Shown: positions 41,022 to 49,753, counted from the first letter of the stretch. The stretch: DNA of 64,000 nt from Bacillus sp. AFS015802 (GCF_002561455.1 NZ_NTUP01000003.1:94827-158826); one strand, 5' to 3'. Translations and numbers: made by a program. The notes: generated by a model from the letters alone, not told the origin.

Positions 41022-42482
41022 TTGGAACAAGATCATACAGAACAGTCGCAACAAGAAACCCATTCAAGTTTTATAAAAATGAAAAAATTCAAATTTGTCA
41101 TGCTTCTCTTTTTCCTTGTATTCCTGACGGCAGGGATCACAACGTTTGCCTTGGCCTTTGGAGATGAAAAAGCGGTGAACGTAGGGGTTACAGAACGTTC
41201 AGAGTTTCAGAAACTATATGAAGCCTATGATAAGTTAAACCAGAACTATTATAAGGATCTTGATCAGGACACACTTGTGAACGGTGCGATCAACGGGATG
41301 ATTGATAGCGTCGGCGATCCTTATTCCGATTACATGAACGAGGAAGAAGCGAAGAAGTTCGAGGAGAGCATCTCGTCTTCATTTGAAGGAATCGGTGCAG
41401 AAATCCAGGAGAAGGAAGGTTATATATCAATCGTCTCCCCTATTAAAGGTTCTCCTGCAGAAAAAGCCGGTCTGCAGCCGAATGATATCATCACGAAGGT
41501 AGACGACAAGAGCATTCAGGGAATGTCAGTGACAGATGCCGTCCTTTTGATCCGGGGTGAAAAAGGGACGAAGGTAACCTTGACTATTCAACGTCCGGGT
41601 CAGGACAAACCAATGGAAGTAACCATTACAAGAGATGAGATACCGATTGAAACGGTTTATGCAGAGATGAAAGACAACGGTGTCGCTGTAATCCAAATCA
41701 CAAGTTTCTCTGAGAATACGTATAAAGAACTGACAGAAGCGTTGAATGAAATGGACGATAAAGGAATGAAGAAACTTGTCCTTGATCTTAGACAGAATCC
41801 GGGTGGTTTACTGGATCAAGCGGTCAAGATATCGAATCTGTTCGTGCCGGAAGGGGAAGTCTTATTCCAGGTGAAAGACAGCAACGGTAAAGTGGAGAAG
41901 TACGTCTCGGAATCAGGTCAGAAGGTAGACGTTCCTACAGCCGTTCTCGTGGATGAAGGTAGTGCAAGTGCGGCCGAGATCTTGTCTGCTGCGGTCAGCG
42001 AATCAAATGATATTCCTCTGATCGGAACGAAGACTTTCGGTAAGGGGACCGTCCAGACGGCAGAAACGTTCAAAGACGGATCGAATATGAAGTTCACGAC
42101 GGCGAAATGGCTGACACCTAAAGGGAATTGGATACATGAAAAAGGGATCAAACCGGATGTCGAAGTGAAAATGCCTGACTATGCCCAGCTGCCTTATATC
42201 AACCCTGATAAGGAATTGAAGCAGGAAGATCTATCTGATGGGGTGAAAACAGCAGAGCAGATGCTGAAGGCATTGGAATTGAATCCTGGTAAAGTGGATG
42301 GTTATTACGATAAAGATACCACCACAGCCGTTAAGGAGTTCCAAGGGGATAATGACCTGGAAGTGACGGGTACACTGAACGGGGAGACCATCTTGAAGCT
42401 TATGAACGACCTTAGGGAGAAGCTGAAAGAAAACGACCCACAATTGAAAAAAGCGATAGAAATTCTAAATAAAGAGAGCTAA
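41022..42482 (+). CDS. ctpA: Carboxyl-terminal processing protease CtpA (S41)
   Basis: The 486-residue membrane-anchored protease has one N-terminal helix (FVMLLFFLVFLTAGITTFALAF, ~27-48). A PDZ domain lies around 95-180 (IVSPIKGSPAEKAGLQPND). The S41 catalytic Ser is in DEGSASAAEIL (~315) and Lys in FGKGTVQT (~343). A C-terminal peptidoglycan-binding domain follows (KVDGYYDKDTTTAVKEFQ). The enzyme degrades or trims extracytoplasmic proteins. TTG 41022 is preferred, with GGTGG six bases upstream; GTG 41010 and 41013 are in frame. Position after yodJ fits B. subtilis ctpA. Confidence 0.93.
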   Translation: MEQDHTEQSQQETHSSFIKMKKFKFVMLLFFLVFLTAGITTFALAFGDEKAVNVGVTERSEFQKLYEAYDKLNQNYYKDLDQDTLVNGAINGMIDSVGDPYSDYMNEEEAKKFEESISSSFEGIGAEIQEKEGYISIVSPIKGSPAEKAGLQPNDIITKVDDKSIQGMSVTDAVLLIRGEKGTKVTLTIQRPGQDKPMEVTITRDEIPIETVYAEMKDNGVAVIQITSFSENTYKELTEALNEMDDKGMKKLVLDLRQNPGGLLDQAVKISNLFVPEGEVLFQVKDSNGKVEKYVSESGQKVDVPTAVLVDEGSASAAEILSAAVSESNDIPLIGTKTFGKGTVQTAETFKDGSNMKFTTAKWLTPKGNWIHEKGIKPDVEVKMPDYAQLPYINPDKELKQEDLSDGVKTAEQMLKALELNPGKVDGYYDKDTTTAVKEFQGDNDLEVTGTLNGETILKLMNDLREKLKENDPQLKKAIEILNKES

Positions 42483-42485
42483 ACC

Positions 42486-42526
42486 AACGATCTCAGATGA
42501 TGTCATCTGGGATCGTTTTTTTTTTG
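42486..42526 (+). terminator. Terminator after ctpA
   Basis: AACGATCTCAGATGA pairs with TCATCTGGGATCGTT around TG, followed by about ten T. Confidence 0.92.
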
Positions 42527-42606
42527 ACAAGGAGTTATTGGTTCCTGATCCCTCGTATAGAATGTTCTTTGCTTACCAACAATGAAAGTATATATGAGGT
42601 GATCCA

Positions 42607-43545
42607 ATGAAAAAAATGATGTTAATCCTGTCTATACTGCTTTCTGCCTTGATCGTGGTAAGCTGTTCCCCTTTTTGGGGTGATAAAAGGGTACCTGCCG
42701 CAGATGAAGGTCTGTCCCCCGCTAATGTATTAAATGTGAGGGATAAATCCGTGTTTCCGCTTGTCCTTCATGAAAATGAGGATCCGGTCAATTTTCTTCT
42801 GATTGGCTCTGATCAACGCCTGAGTGAGCCTGCTCGTGCTGACGTGATGATGGTGGCCCAATACACCCCTCAATCATCAAGCATAAAAATCGTCTCCATC
42901 ATGAGGGATACCTTCGTGGACATTCCCGGACATGAGAAGAGCAAAATCAATCATGCCTATTCATGGGGTGGTGAGGAACTGCTTACTGAAACAATACAGA
43001 AAAACTTCAATCTGGACATACATCATACCGTGAAGATTGACTTCAATGATTTCATCAGTATGATGGATCTCGTGTTTCCTGCAGGGGTCAAGGTTACGAT
43101 AACCGAGCCGATGATCAATCACTGGAAATGGTCGAAGAAGCCTGGGGAAGAGGTGTTAAAAGGGGAAGAAATCCTGCAATATGTGAGGTTTAGAGGGGAT
43201 ATAAACAGTGATTTTGGACGCGTTGAAAGACAGCAGGAAATCATGCTATTAGCAGAAAAGAGCCTGATGGAAAAAATGCAAACGGGTGAAGGGATGTCGA
43301 CTCTCATCTCCATCATCAGAGAGGGAATGAAGAACGTTAAAACCTCCGCTCCCATAAGCGAGATCATGAAATACGGGATGACTGTCTTGCTAAATCCAAT
43401 CGACAAAGTGGAAACCCTTCGCGTACCGGTGGAAGGAAGCTTTGCCGATCTCCCGACGGCGCATGCAGGGCTGGTTCTGGATATGGATGAACAGAAGAAT
43501 CGAGAAGCCATTAAGGAGTTCCTAAGTGTAAATCACCATGAATGA
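42607..43545 (+). CDS. LytR-CpsA-Psr (LCP) family lipoprotein
   Basis: The 312-residue lipoprotein has lipobox VVSC near residue 20 and an LCP domain. FLLIGSDQR (~64), DVMMVAQYTP (~80), VSIMRDTFVDIPG (~97) and FGRVERQQEIML (~202) contain the arginines that bind polyprenyl-pyrophosphate. LCP enzymes attach teichoic acid or other glycopolymers to peptidoglycan. Most are anchored by a transmembrane helix; a lipid anchor is less usual. GAGGTGATCCA is a perfect ribosome site. Its last 13 nt overlap the convergent gene. Confidence 0.88.
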   Translation: MKKMMLILSILLSALIVVSCSPFWGDKRVPAADEGLSPANVLNVRDKSVFPLVLHENEDPVNFLLIGSDQRLSEPARADVMMVAQYTPQSSSIKIVSIMRDTFVDIPGHEKSKINHAYSWGGEELLTETIQKNFNLDIHHTVKIDFNDFISMMDLVFPAGVKVTITEPMINHWKWSKKPGEEVLKGEEILQYVRFRGDINSDFGRVERQQEIMLLAEKSLMEKMQTGEGMSTLISIIREGMKNVKTSAPISEIMKYGMTVLLNPIDKVETLRVPVEGSFADLPTAHAGLVLDMDEQKNREAIKEFLSVNHHE

Positions 43546-44255
43546 AATTCAGAAGAATCAAGGTCCAGGAACGTTTCAATCTTCTTCATTTTTCTCAGGA
43601 TCAAGTCGTGCAGATAGTTCTTGTACTTCTGATCTTCAGCCGTGTCGTGTTCAAGATGGAGGATCTTTACATGCTCTAGGTGCTCCTTTAATGTTCGTTC
43701 ATCGCTGTCAGACCCACCTGACTGAACTTTACGGAGGATGACATCCACTAATTTATCGTGAGTGGCTTCAACGGTCTTTGTACCTTGCCGGGCGTAGATG
43801 GCTCCGTATCGCAATTCCCCCCGTGTAACGATGGAAGTGTAAGGAACGTACCTTGGATCATAATCAATGATAAGAACCTGGAATCGTTTAAGGCTCAGCG
43901 GATGCGTGCTTTCAGGAAAGATGAAGTCCTCCGTTCTATATCGCAAATATTTTGGCAGCAGATGTTGCAGCTTATTATCGACATCTGCTTTATCCAAAAA
44001 TTCTTCGTCGGTCAATCCCTTTAAATCCACCGACCCGTCATCGAACTGCATCACCCCGACGATGATGCATCCACCTCCTGTGTTGGATATCGCCAGGATA
44101 TGTTTCGCCATCTTGGTAAATTCGATCCAATCGGATTTAAAGTCCACATAATCTGTTTCGCCGGTATTATGAAGCAACAGATCCTTCAATGTTTCATGAG
44201 AAGGATTCTTCAAAAAGTCTCTTAACTTGAGCGGAACAATCTTCTCATAATACAT
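43533..44255 (-). CDS. AlbA_2/Schlafen-type ATP-binding domain protein
   Basis: The 240-residue protein has an AlbA_2 (divergent AAA_4/Schlafen) core. ETDYVDFKSDWIEFTKMAKH is near 30, AISNTGGGCIIVGV near 55, and KRFQVLIIDYDPRYVPY near 128. The C-terminal half is charged and helical (DERTLKEHLEHVKILHLEHD). Such domains occur in DNA-binding, tRNA-cleaving or defence proteins; nothing here fixes the role. AGGTGGGAGTGTTC precedes ATG 44255. It is convergent and overlapping with the LCP gene. Confidence 0.8.
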   Translation of the reverse strand: MYYEKIVPLKLRDFLKNPSHETLKDLLLHNTGETDYVDFKSDWIEFTKMAKHILAISNTGGGCIIVGVMQFDDGSVDLKGLTDEEFLDKADVDNKLQHLLPKYLRYRTEDFIFPESTHPLSLKRFQVLIIDYDPRYVPYTSIVTRGELRYGAIYARQGTKTVEATHDKLVDVILRKVQSGGSDSDERTLKEHLEHVKILHLEHDTAEDQKYKNYLHDLILRKMKKIETFLDLDSSEFHSW

Positions 44256-44462
44256 GAACACTCCCACCTTTAAATGATTCATCACCAAAATAAAATAGTG
44301 CAGTAACCTACTGTCAGTCACTTACTTCATTCTATGCGTGAAATGAAGTGGATAACGCTTCTTACATGAATAATTCTTCTTCTTCCGTTTGTTCAATGTC
44401 CGTTGTGTTCCCATCGACTTTCTAATAGAATATGTTTAGGAATACATGGAGAGGAAGATGAC

Positions 44463-45383
44463 ATGAAAAAGGATGTATATATCTTATCCGGATTTCTTGG
44501 CAGCGGAAAAACGACGCTGCTGAAAGAATTTCTGAAGTCCTTAAAGGAAAAGGATATTAAACCGGCTGTATTGATGAATGAATTAGGAAGTGTATCGATC
44601 GACAGTGACGCGGTTGATGATGACACGACGTTACGGGAACTTCTTGATGGGTGCATATGCTGCACGATATCAGAAAAGTTGGAGTCACAGCTTCAGGAGC
44701 TTCTGTTGAACGAAGACTTTGATGCATTGGTTATCGAAACGACGGGTGCTGCACATCCGGTGGAGGTCGTCGATTCCATCCTGTCCCCGTTGTTTGCCGA
44801 TCGATTTGAGTTCAGGGGGATCGTCACAGTCGTCGATGGCCTGCAGTGGCGTAACAGGGGGGACTTCAGTCCGGCCGTTCTCCATTTGATGAGAGAACAA
44901 ATCCGCCATTCACAATATATCGTAGCGAATAAAATGGACTTGCTTACTGAAATGGAGCAGGGGACCTTCTCATATGAATTACAGCAAATCAATCCGAATG
45001 CCAAGGTGTATTTAACGAACTATTCTCAAGTCTCAATGAAAGATATCTTAGCTTTAAGGTACGATCAAAAAAGGGAAGCCCATGACCATGCCTCCCTTGG
45101 GGGTCATTTGACACTGCAGGCGGTAGTCTATACATTCAGGGGGAAGGTAAAGGGAGAAGTCTTTGAAGAATGGGTGAGGGCTCAACCTGATACCATCTAC
45201 AGAATGAAAGGATATGTCCCGCTTCAGGGAAGGTCCTATCCGACCTTATTTCAATATTCATACGGCATGCCGCTTTTTATGCCTGGGGAAATGAATTATC
45301 CCACCAATTTCGTCATAATCGGAGAAGATTTACATAAACAAGTAATCATAGACTCCTTACAGGAAATTGACGTGACGGAATAA
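44463..45383 (+). CDS. COG0523 (CobW/YciC-type) GTPase, putative metal chaperone
   Basis: The 306-residue G3E GTPase has Walker A GFLGSGKTTLL near residue 10, the GCICCTISE CxCC metal motif near 62, and IETTGAAHPVEVVDS near 95. VANKMDL is near 152, a His-containing segment HDHASLGGH near 210, and a CobW C-terminal domain follows. Members insert Zn, Co or Fe, and in Bacillus YciC is Zur-regulated. No Zur box (TCGTAATnATTACGA) is visible in the 207 bp upstream, which argues against a zinc-starvation role. GAGAGGAAGATGAC precedes ATG 44463. Confidence 0.9.
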   Translation: MKKDVYILSGFLGSGKTTLLKEFLKSLKEKDIKPAVLMNELGSVSIDSDAVDDDTTLRELLDGCICCTISEKLESQLQELLLNEDFDALVIETTGAAHPVEVVDSILSPLFADRFEFRGIVTVVDGLQWRNRGDFSPAVLHLMREQIRHSQYIVANKMDLLTEMEQGTFSYELQQINPNAKVYLTNYSQVSMKDILALRYDQKREAHDHASLGGHLTLQAVVYTFRGKVKGEVFEEWVRAQPDTIYRMKGYVPLQGRSYPTLFQYSYGMPLFMPGEMNYPTNFVIIGEDLHKQVIIDSLQEIDVTE

Positions 45384-45407
45384 TCCAGGGGTGGGGGAAT
45401 TCCATAT

Positions 45408-45701
45408 ATGGTGTTTCTATTGTTTAGTGTCGAACTCATATTTTTCATTACCGGGGTATACGGTTTGAGTATGTATGAAACCAAGCTGCAGTTGCTTATC
45501 TTCTCCGGGTTAATCGGAATCAGTGTATTGTTGTTTATCTGGACGGTTGTATCCTATCAGAGAAAACAACAAAAGAGACAAAGAACGAATGACTGTTGGG
45601 ATTGTGCCATTTACTCACCGGACTGTCTGCCAGCTCCCAGGGGAAATAAATTCGACTGTGATTCACCGGACTGTGACTGTACCCCGGATTGCAGTCCTTA
45701 G
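45408..45701 (+). CDS. Two-helix membrane protein with Cys/Asp-rich tail (97 aa)
   Basis: The protein has two transmembrane helices (VFLLFSVELIFFITGVYGL and LLIFSGLIGISVLLFIWTVV) and a basic stretch. An unusual tail contains CWDC, then SPDC, FDCDSPDCDC and TPDC, giving eight Cys alternating with Asp and Pro. The tail looks like a metal-binding or disulfide-rich segment. GGGTGGGGGAATTCC precedes the ATG. It is 24 nt after the COG0523 GTPase and 13 nt before a DUF2085 gene, so the three may form a metal-related operon. Family not recognised. Confidence 0.75.
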   Translation: MVFLLFSVELIFFITGVYGLSMYETKLQLLIFSGLIGISVLLFIWTVVSYQRKQQKRQRTNDCWDCAIYSPDCLPAPRGNKFDCDSPDCDCTPDCSP

Positions 45702-45714
45702 GAGGGGAATGGAA

Positions 45715-46083
45715 GTGAAGGAATGGGGAATGTTCTCTTTTATGCCGTGCCATAGGATACCGGAACGTTCACTGATCGTGAATGGAAGGCAATTCCCATT
45801 ATGCTTCAGATGCATGGGGATACTGATGGGAATCATTATGGGAATTCCCTCTGCATGGCTCTTGCTCCCTTCCTTAACGCTCATTCATCTATTGATGGCC
45901 GGCATATTCATCGTCCCTCTTTTAGCTGATGGATTCACTCAGAAATGGAACGTTAGAGGGAGTACGAATGTGCTCAGGTTGGTAACGGGAGTCCTTTGCG
46001 GTGTCGGTTTAGCGATCGGAATCGTTTTTTGTTCAAAATGGGGAGTAAGCATCATTATGATGTTAACAAGTTTAAAGCATTGA
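45715..46083 (+). CDS. DUF2085 membrane protein
   Basis: The 122-residue protein begins with the DUF2085 signature FSFMPCHRIPERSLIVNGRQ followed by FPLCFRCMGILMG. Three hydrophobic helices follow. The CHR...CFRCMG cysteines may bind a metal. GTG 45715 has AGGAGGGG 7 nt upstream; ATG 45709, two codons earlier, is too close. The long upstream frame overlaps the previous gene and is not used. The stop codon overlaps the -35 of the next promoter. Confidence 0.85.
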   Translation: MKEWGMFSFMPCHRIPERSLIVNGRQFPLCFRCMGILMGIIMGIPSAWLLLPSLTLIHLLMAGIFIVPLLADGFTQKWNVRGSTNVLRLVTGVLCGVGLAIGIVFCSKWGVSIIMMLTSLKH

Positions 46084-46108
46084 CAATATCGAATAAAATG
46101 TTTATTAT
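46080..46108 (+). promoter_or_regulatory. Strong SigA promoter of the marR gene
   Basis: TTGACA (46080-46085), 17-nt spacer, TATTAT (46103-46108). ACTTagtgAAGT at 46119-46130 overlaps the start region. A similar ACTTAAGT (46667-46674) lies before the transporter gene, so both may be MarR sites. Confidence 0.65.
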
Positions 46109-46161
46109 TTAATAGTTAACTTAGTGAAGTATTTATTGAGCGTTAGAAAGGTCGATTTTTT

Positions 46162-46587
46162 GTGGGTAAAGAATTGTTCGAGCTAGAAGGATTATTTAGA
46201 TCCGTGTTTAGAATGATGAAATCAGATATTCGAACCATCTTTGGAGAGTTCATTTCGAATGGGGAATTCCGTGTGCTGCAACTCATCAGGGAAAATGGTG
46301 CATTGAAATCCTCGGAAATTTCAAAGCGTATGGAAGTATCCGCAAGTCATATTACGTCCATTACGGATGCTTTAGTTGAGAAAGGCTATATTACAAGACA
46401 GCGTTCCAGTGAAGATCGTAGAGTTGTAGAATTGACTCTCACACCCCAGGGCGTGGAAGTGCTGGCACAGTGTGAGGAGAAAAAGTCACATTATTTTCAG
46501 CAATTATTTCAAACTTTCGATAAAGAGGAAATCAGTCACTTGATCGAGCTGTTTGAGAAGCTGTTGAGTTCATCGGTCCGCAAGTGA
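46162..46587 (+). CDS. MarR family transcriptional regulator
   Basis: The 141-residue winged-helix protein contains FRVLQLIRENGALKSSEISK, RMEVSASHITSITDALVEKG as recognition helix, and the wing YITRQRSSEDRRVVELTLT. A C-terminal dimer helix follows. The GTG start has GAAAGGTCG upstream. It directly precedes a drug-type transporter, so it probably represses that gene and itself and is released by a small phenolic or drug-like ligand. The ligand is not predictable. Confidence 0.93.
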   Translation: MGKELFELEGLFRSVFRMMKSDIRTIFGEFISNGEFRVLQLIRENGALKSSEISKRMEVSASHITSITDALVEKGYITRQRSSEDRRVVELTLTPQGVEVLAQCEEKKSHYFQQLFQTFDKEEISHLIELFEKLLSSSVRK

Positions 46588-46624
46588 ATGGAAGATGTCC
46601 TGTAAGCATACAGGTAGTAAAAAG

Positions 46625-46655
46625 GGTTGACCTGAAAGTGGTCATCCCTTCTATT
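46625..46655 (+). terminator. Hairpin between marR and the MFS gene
   Basis: GGGTTGACC and GGTCATCCC pair (one mismatch) around TGAAAGT, then TTCTATT. A weak terminator or mRNA-processing stem. Confidence 0.5.
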
Positions 46656-46716
46656 ATGCTCATTTACTTAAGTTGGTTAATTATTAATACTATAAATATT
46701 GAGGGAGACAGAAAAT

Positions 46717-48336
46717 ATGGAGCATTTAGAACATCGCAAAAAAGTATTGATCATGATTGCCATCATGTCAGCCATGTTATTCGCTGCATTGAATCAAACG
46801 ATTGTCGGGACCGCATTACCTAAAATCATTTCAGAGATTGGTGGCATGGATTATTATAGCTGGGTATTCACCATCTTCATGTTAACCAGCTCAGTAACCG
46901 CCATATTAGTGGGTAAATTATCTGATATGTATGGAAGGAAGCCTTTCATCTTACTGGGGATCGGAGTCTTCATGGTTGGTTCGTTTTTAAACGGACTTTC
47001 CTCTACAATCTTTCAGTTAATCATTTTCAGGGGAATTCAAGGATTCGGGGCCGGGATGATCATGTCTACTGCCTTTACAGCCGTCGGAGACTTATTCTCT
47101 CCCCGTGAAAGGGGAAAATGGCAGGGATTGATGAGCAGTGTGTTTGGTTTAGCCAGTGTATTCGGTCCGACACTAGGAGGCTGGATTGTGGATAATGCAG
47201 ATTGGCACTGGGTATTCTGGGTATTCCTTCCGGTAGGATTCATCGCCTTTGGAATGATTTATAAAATGTTCCCTTCCCAGGAACCTAATAGAGGATTGAA
47301 AGTGGATTACTTAGGGTCCATTATGTTAACGTTAACGATCATTCCATTGTTACTCGCCTTTACGTGGGGTGGAAACGATTATGAGTGGATATCCGTTCAA
47401 ATCATCGGATTACTGACTGGCTCGGTCTTAGCCTTAGTGCTATTCATCATCACTGAAAGAAGAGCAAGTAATCCTGTACTTCCACTTCAATTGTTTAAAA
47501 ATAAGATCTTCACCCTTTCAAATATCATCGGATTCATTCTCGGAGCAGGGATGTTCGGGGCCATCATGTATATGCCGTTCTTTATTCAAGGCGTCATGGG
47601 TACATCTGCGACTAAATCCGGCCTGGTGATGATGCCTATGACATTGAGTATGGTATTTGCAAGTACGATCGGGGGACAAATCATTACGAAAACAGGCAAA
47701 TATAAGTTCCTCGCACTTATCGGTTTGTTTGTCATGAGTACGGGTATGATTCTTTTATCGTTTATGGATACGGAGACAACCAATGCCAGGGCGCTGATGA
47801 ATATCATTATAGTAGGGACTGGTCTTGGACTGAGCTTTCCTGTATTTACCCTGACAGTTCAAAATGCTGTACAGCATAAGTTTCTGGGTGTTGCCACAGC
47901 AGCCACTCAGTTGTTCAGACAAATAGGCGGAACAATCGGGGTAGCCATCATGGGTACCGTGATGAACTCTTCCATGACTTCAAAGATGACGGAGAAAATG
48001 TCTTCTGTGAAAGACTCCCCGTTACTTACAGATCCTAAAACGGCTGGAGTGATGAAGCAGCTTCAAGATCCACAGAACATTATGAACGGCGGGAAATTGA
48101 AAGAACTTCAATCAACCTTACCTCGGGAATTCCAAGGAATTTATGCATCCATTTTGGAAGGGGTCAGGGAATCATTGAGTTTTGCCTTAACCAATGTCTT
48201 TTTCATTGGAGCCATCATCCTTCTGGTCGGATTCGTCCTAACGTTCTTTATGAAGGAAATCCCTCTGAGAATGTCAAACAAAGATGTCACAGAGGAAGAA
48301 AAGGAAACGAAGCTTAAAGAAGCATCCAATCATTAA
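46717..48336 (+). CDS. MFS drug transporter, DHA2 (EmrB/QacA) family
   Basis: The 539-residue protein has 14 transmembrane helices. DHA2 motifs are FAALNQTIVGTALPKI in TM1 with the D/N variant, GKLSDMYGRKPFILLG (motif A ~70), IIFRGIQGFGAGMI (motif B), and GLASVFGPTLGGWIVD (motif C). A soluble loop of about 60 residues lies before the last helix. It is a proton-driven multidrug efflux pump by family. GAGGGAGACAGAAAAT precedes ATG 46717. It is paired with the MarR regulator upstream. A strong terminator follows. Confidence 0.93.
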   Translation: MEHLEHRKKVLIMIAIMSAMLFAALNQTIVGTALPKIISEIGGMDYYSWVFTIFMLTSSVTAILVGKLSDMYGRKPFILLGIGVFMVGSFLNGLSSTIFQLIIFRGIQGFGAGMIMSTAFTAVGDLFSPRERGKWQGLMSSVFGLASVFGPTLGGWIVDNADWHWVFWVFLPVGFIAFGMIYKMFPSQEPNRGLKVDYLGSIMLTLTIIPLLLAFTWGGNDYEWISVQIIGLLTGSVLALVLFIITERRASNPVLPLQLFKNKIFTLSNIIGFILGAGMFGAIMYMPFFIQGVMGTSATKSGLVMMPMTLSMVFASTIGGQIITKTGKYKFLALIGLFVMSTGMILLSFMDTETTNARALMNIIIVGTGLGLSFPVFTLTVQNAVQHKFLGVATAATQLFRQIGGTIGVAIMGTVMNSSMTSKMTEKMSSVKDSPLLTDPKTAGVMKQLQDPQNIMNGGKLKELQSTLPREFQGIYASILEGVRESLSFALTNVFFIGAIILLVGFVLTFFMKEIPLRMSNKDVTEEEKETKLKEASNH

Positions 48337-48350
48337 TAGTCCATAGATAG

Positions 48351-48390
48351 AAAAGGGTAACCGGATTTGCACATGCCGGTTACCCTTTTT
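48351..48390. terminator. Bidirectional terminator after the MFS gene
   Basis: AAAAGGGTAACCGG and CCGGTTACCCTTTTT form a perfect 14-bp stem with A/T runs at both ends. Confidence 0.92.
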
Positions 48391-48395
48391 CCATT

Positions 48396-48641
48396 TTACA
48401 TTGTACTTTCCCCGAATTTCTTAAATGTCGTTTCATCCTCAACCAAGCCGCAAGCGGCACATTGAACCTTTAAATCGGGTCCGTTATAGGCAAGGTGAAA
48501 TGGATCGAGTTGACCCTGTTCATAACTTTGCACAACTTCTCCGGAAGCAGGATCAAGTTTCACACTCTGTGGGACTTGTTGTATAATATTAAATCGGGTA
48601 CGATTCGTTTTACAGCCGGGGCAACGATAAGGTGTAGTCAT
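48396..48641 (-). CDS. Zinc-ribbon protein (81 aa)
   Basis: The short protein has CPGC near residue 7 and CAAC near 60, a split zinc ribbon. Between them is a Gln/Asp-rich region with VKLDPASGEVVQSYEQG. AAAGGGCGATATCA precedes the ATG. It may be a small nucleic-acid- or protein-binding adaptor. I do not recognise a named family. Confidence 0.75.
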   Translation of the reverse strand: MTTPYRCPGCKTNRTRFNIIQQVPQSVKLDPASGEVVQSYEQGQLDPFHLAYNGPDLKVQCAACGLVEDETTFKKFGESTM

Positions 48642-48714
48642 TGATATCGCCCTTTCTTTGTTTTTTTACTAGTATGCTTAAAGATCAAACTTAATATGTA
48701 AAGGGTGTATGAAT

Positions 48715-48996
48715 ATGTCGGCAGAATTGCTCAAATCCTACAGACAAATATGGAAGAACCGAACGTTAATCAGCGATGACGAATCACCTGAAAACGTGTT
48801 GAAAGATGCCATCACACGTGAGCTGGAAGATGCAAATAGCCATCCGAGGGTCCGTAAATCCATTGAATATAAGTTTTTTACCGCGACTAAGAGGATCACG
48901 GAATCCCACTTGCCGAGTGTTGATAAGGTTGCACTCATTCAGTTACATATAGATATGGTTTCACAATTGAAGAAAGTCGTACAAGAAAAAGATTGA
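48715..48996 (+). CDS. Hypothetical helical protein (93 aa)
   Basis: The all-helical, charged protein begins MSAELLKSYRQIWKNRTLIS and contains HPRVRKSIEYKFFTATKRIT. There is no signal or membrane segment. AAAGGGTG lies 7 nt before ATG 48715; the ATG at 48709 is too close. Family not recognised. Confidence 0.7.
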   Translation: MSAELLKSYRQIWKNRTLISDDESPENVLKDAITRELEDANSHPRVRKSIEYKFFTATKRITESHLPSVDKVALIQLHIDMVSQLKKVVQEKD

Positions 48997-49076
48997 GTAA
49001 AATGAACAAAATCCTTTCTCACATACCTACATAGGTATATAATGATCGTTAGTTTATTAAAAAGGATGATGCCAGT

Positions 49077-49436
49077 ATGCTAGTAATTAGCTTATTAGTG
49101 GTCAGCGTATTTTCATATATGTTGTATTATCGATATTTTCCGGTAAGTACTAAGCAATGGTTTTCTCATGAGGTCACGTCTGGACATGTAGTGGTGGACG
49201 TAAGGGATTATCAGGACTCTTCCAAAGGAGATTGTGAAGAGGTCGTAGCCTTACCTTGCGGATACATTCGGAGGTATTTCAGTGACATCCCTTCAGGTCC
49301 CTTGGTCGTCATGGGAAGCAATCTTATAGAGTGTAATGTCGGTGTCAGGCAATTAAAACGCCTGGGCTTCAGTGTAGAAGGGTATCTGATCATAGACGAT
49401 GGAAAAAAATGCAACGAATACCTTACTTTAGGATGA
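49077..49436 (+). CDS. Membrane-anchored degenerate rhodanese-like protein
   Basis: The 119-residue protein has one N-terminal helix (LVISLLVVSVFSYMLYY). The remainder has a rhodanese outline: GHVVVDVRDYQDS (~37) equals the usual VxxDVRE strand, LPCGYIRRYFSDIPSGPLVVMGSNLIECNVGVRQLKRLGFSVEGYLI covers the catalytic loop and following helix. The canonical CRSGxRS loop is replaced by GSNLIEC, so sulfurtransferase activity is doubtful. AAAGGATGATGCCAGT precedes the ATG. Confidence 0.7.
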   Translation: MLVISLLVVSVFSYMLYYRYFPVSTKQWFSHEVTSGHVVVDVRDYQDSSKGDCEEVVALPCGYIRRYFSDIPSGPLVVMGSNLIECNVGVRQLKRLGFSVEGYLIIDDGKKCNEYLTLG

Positions 49437-49456
49437 GATTCAAGCTTCTTTGAAAC

Positions 49457-49625
49457 GTTACTGTAACATAAGTTACATTACAAGTGCTGTTCAAAACATG
49501 TCAAGAATCATATACCGGTAATAATTAGTTACTGAATCCATTTCATTCTGCTGTTGGAAATGTAAGTAAATCTTATAAAAATGCTTTTCTCCCTGATAGA
49601 ATCAGTGGTTACTATAGTACTATAG
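49457..49625. promoter_or_regulatory. Palindrome-rich upstream region of the YkwD-like gene
   Basis: The 317-bp gap (49437-49753) has no gene I can support. It holds GTTAC-T-GTAAC (49457-49467), the overlapping TGTAAC-ATAA-GTTACA (49462-49477) and CTATAG-TA-CTATAG (49612-49625). TGGTATGAT near 49697 is a possible -10. The unusual length and repeats suggest regulated transcription and a long 5' UTR. Confidence 0.4.
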
Positions 49626-49753
49626 AAAATTGTCTTTCAAAATAGAACAATTGATTCCCAGTTACCAAGTTCTCCCGTAAATGTAACAAAAACAGGGTGG
49701 TATGATGAATGTGCAGCAAGAAAAACACATTCACTAAGGAGGAATTCATTTTT

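Noticed and set aside
44256..44462. Zur box upstream of the COG0523 GTPase
   Set aside because: No TCGTAATnATTACGA-like palindrome is present.
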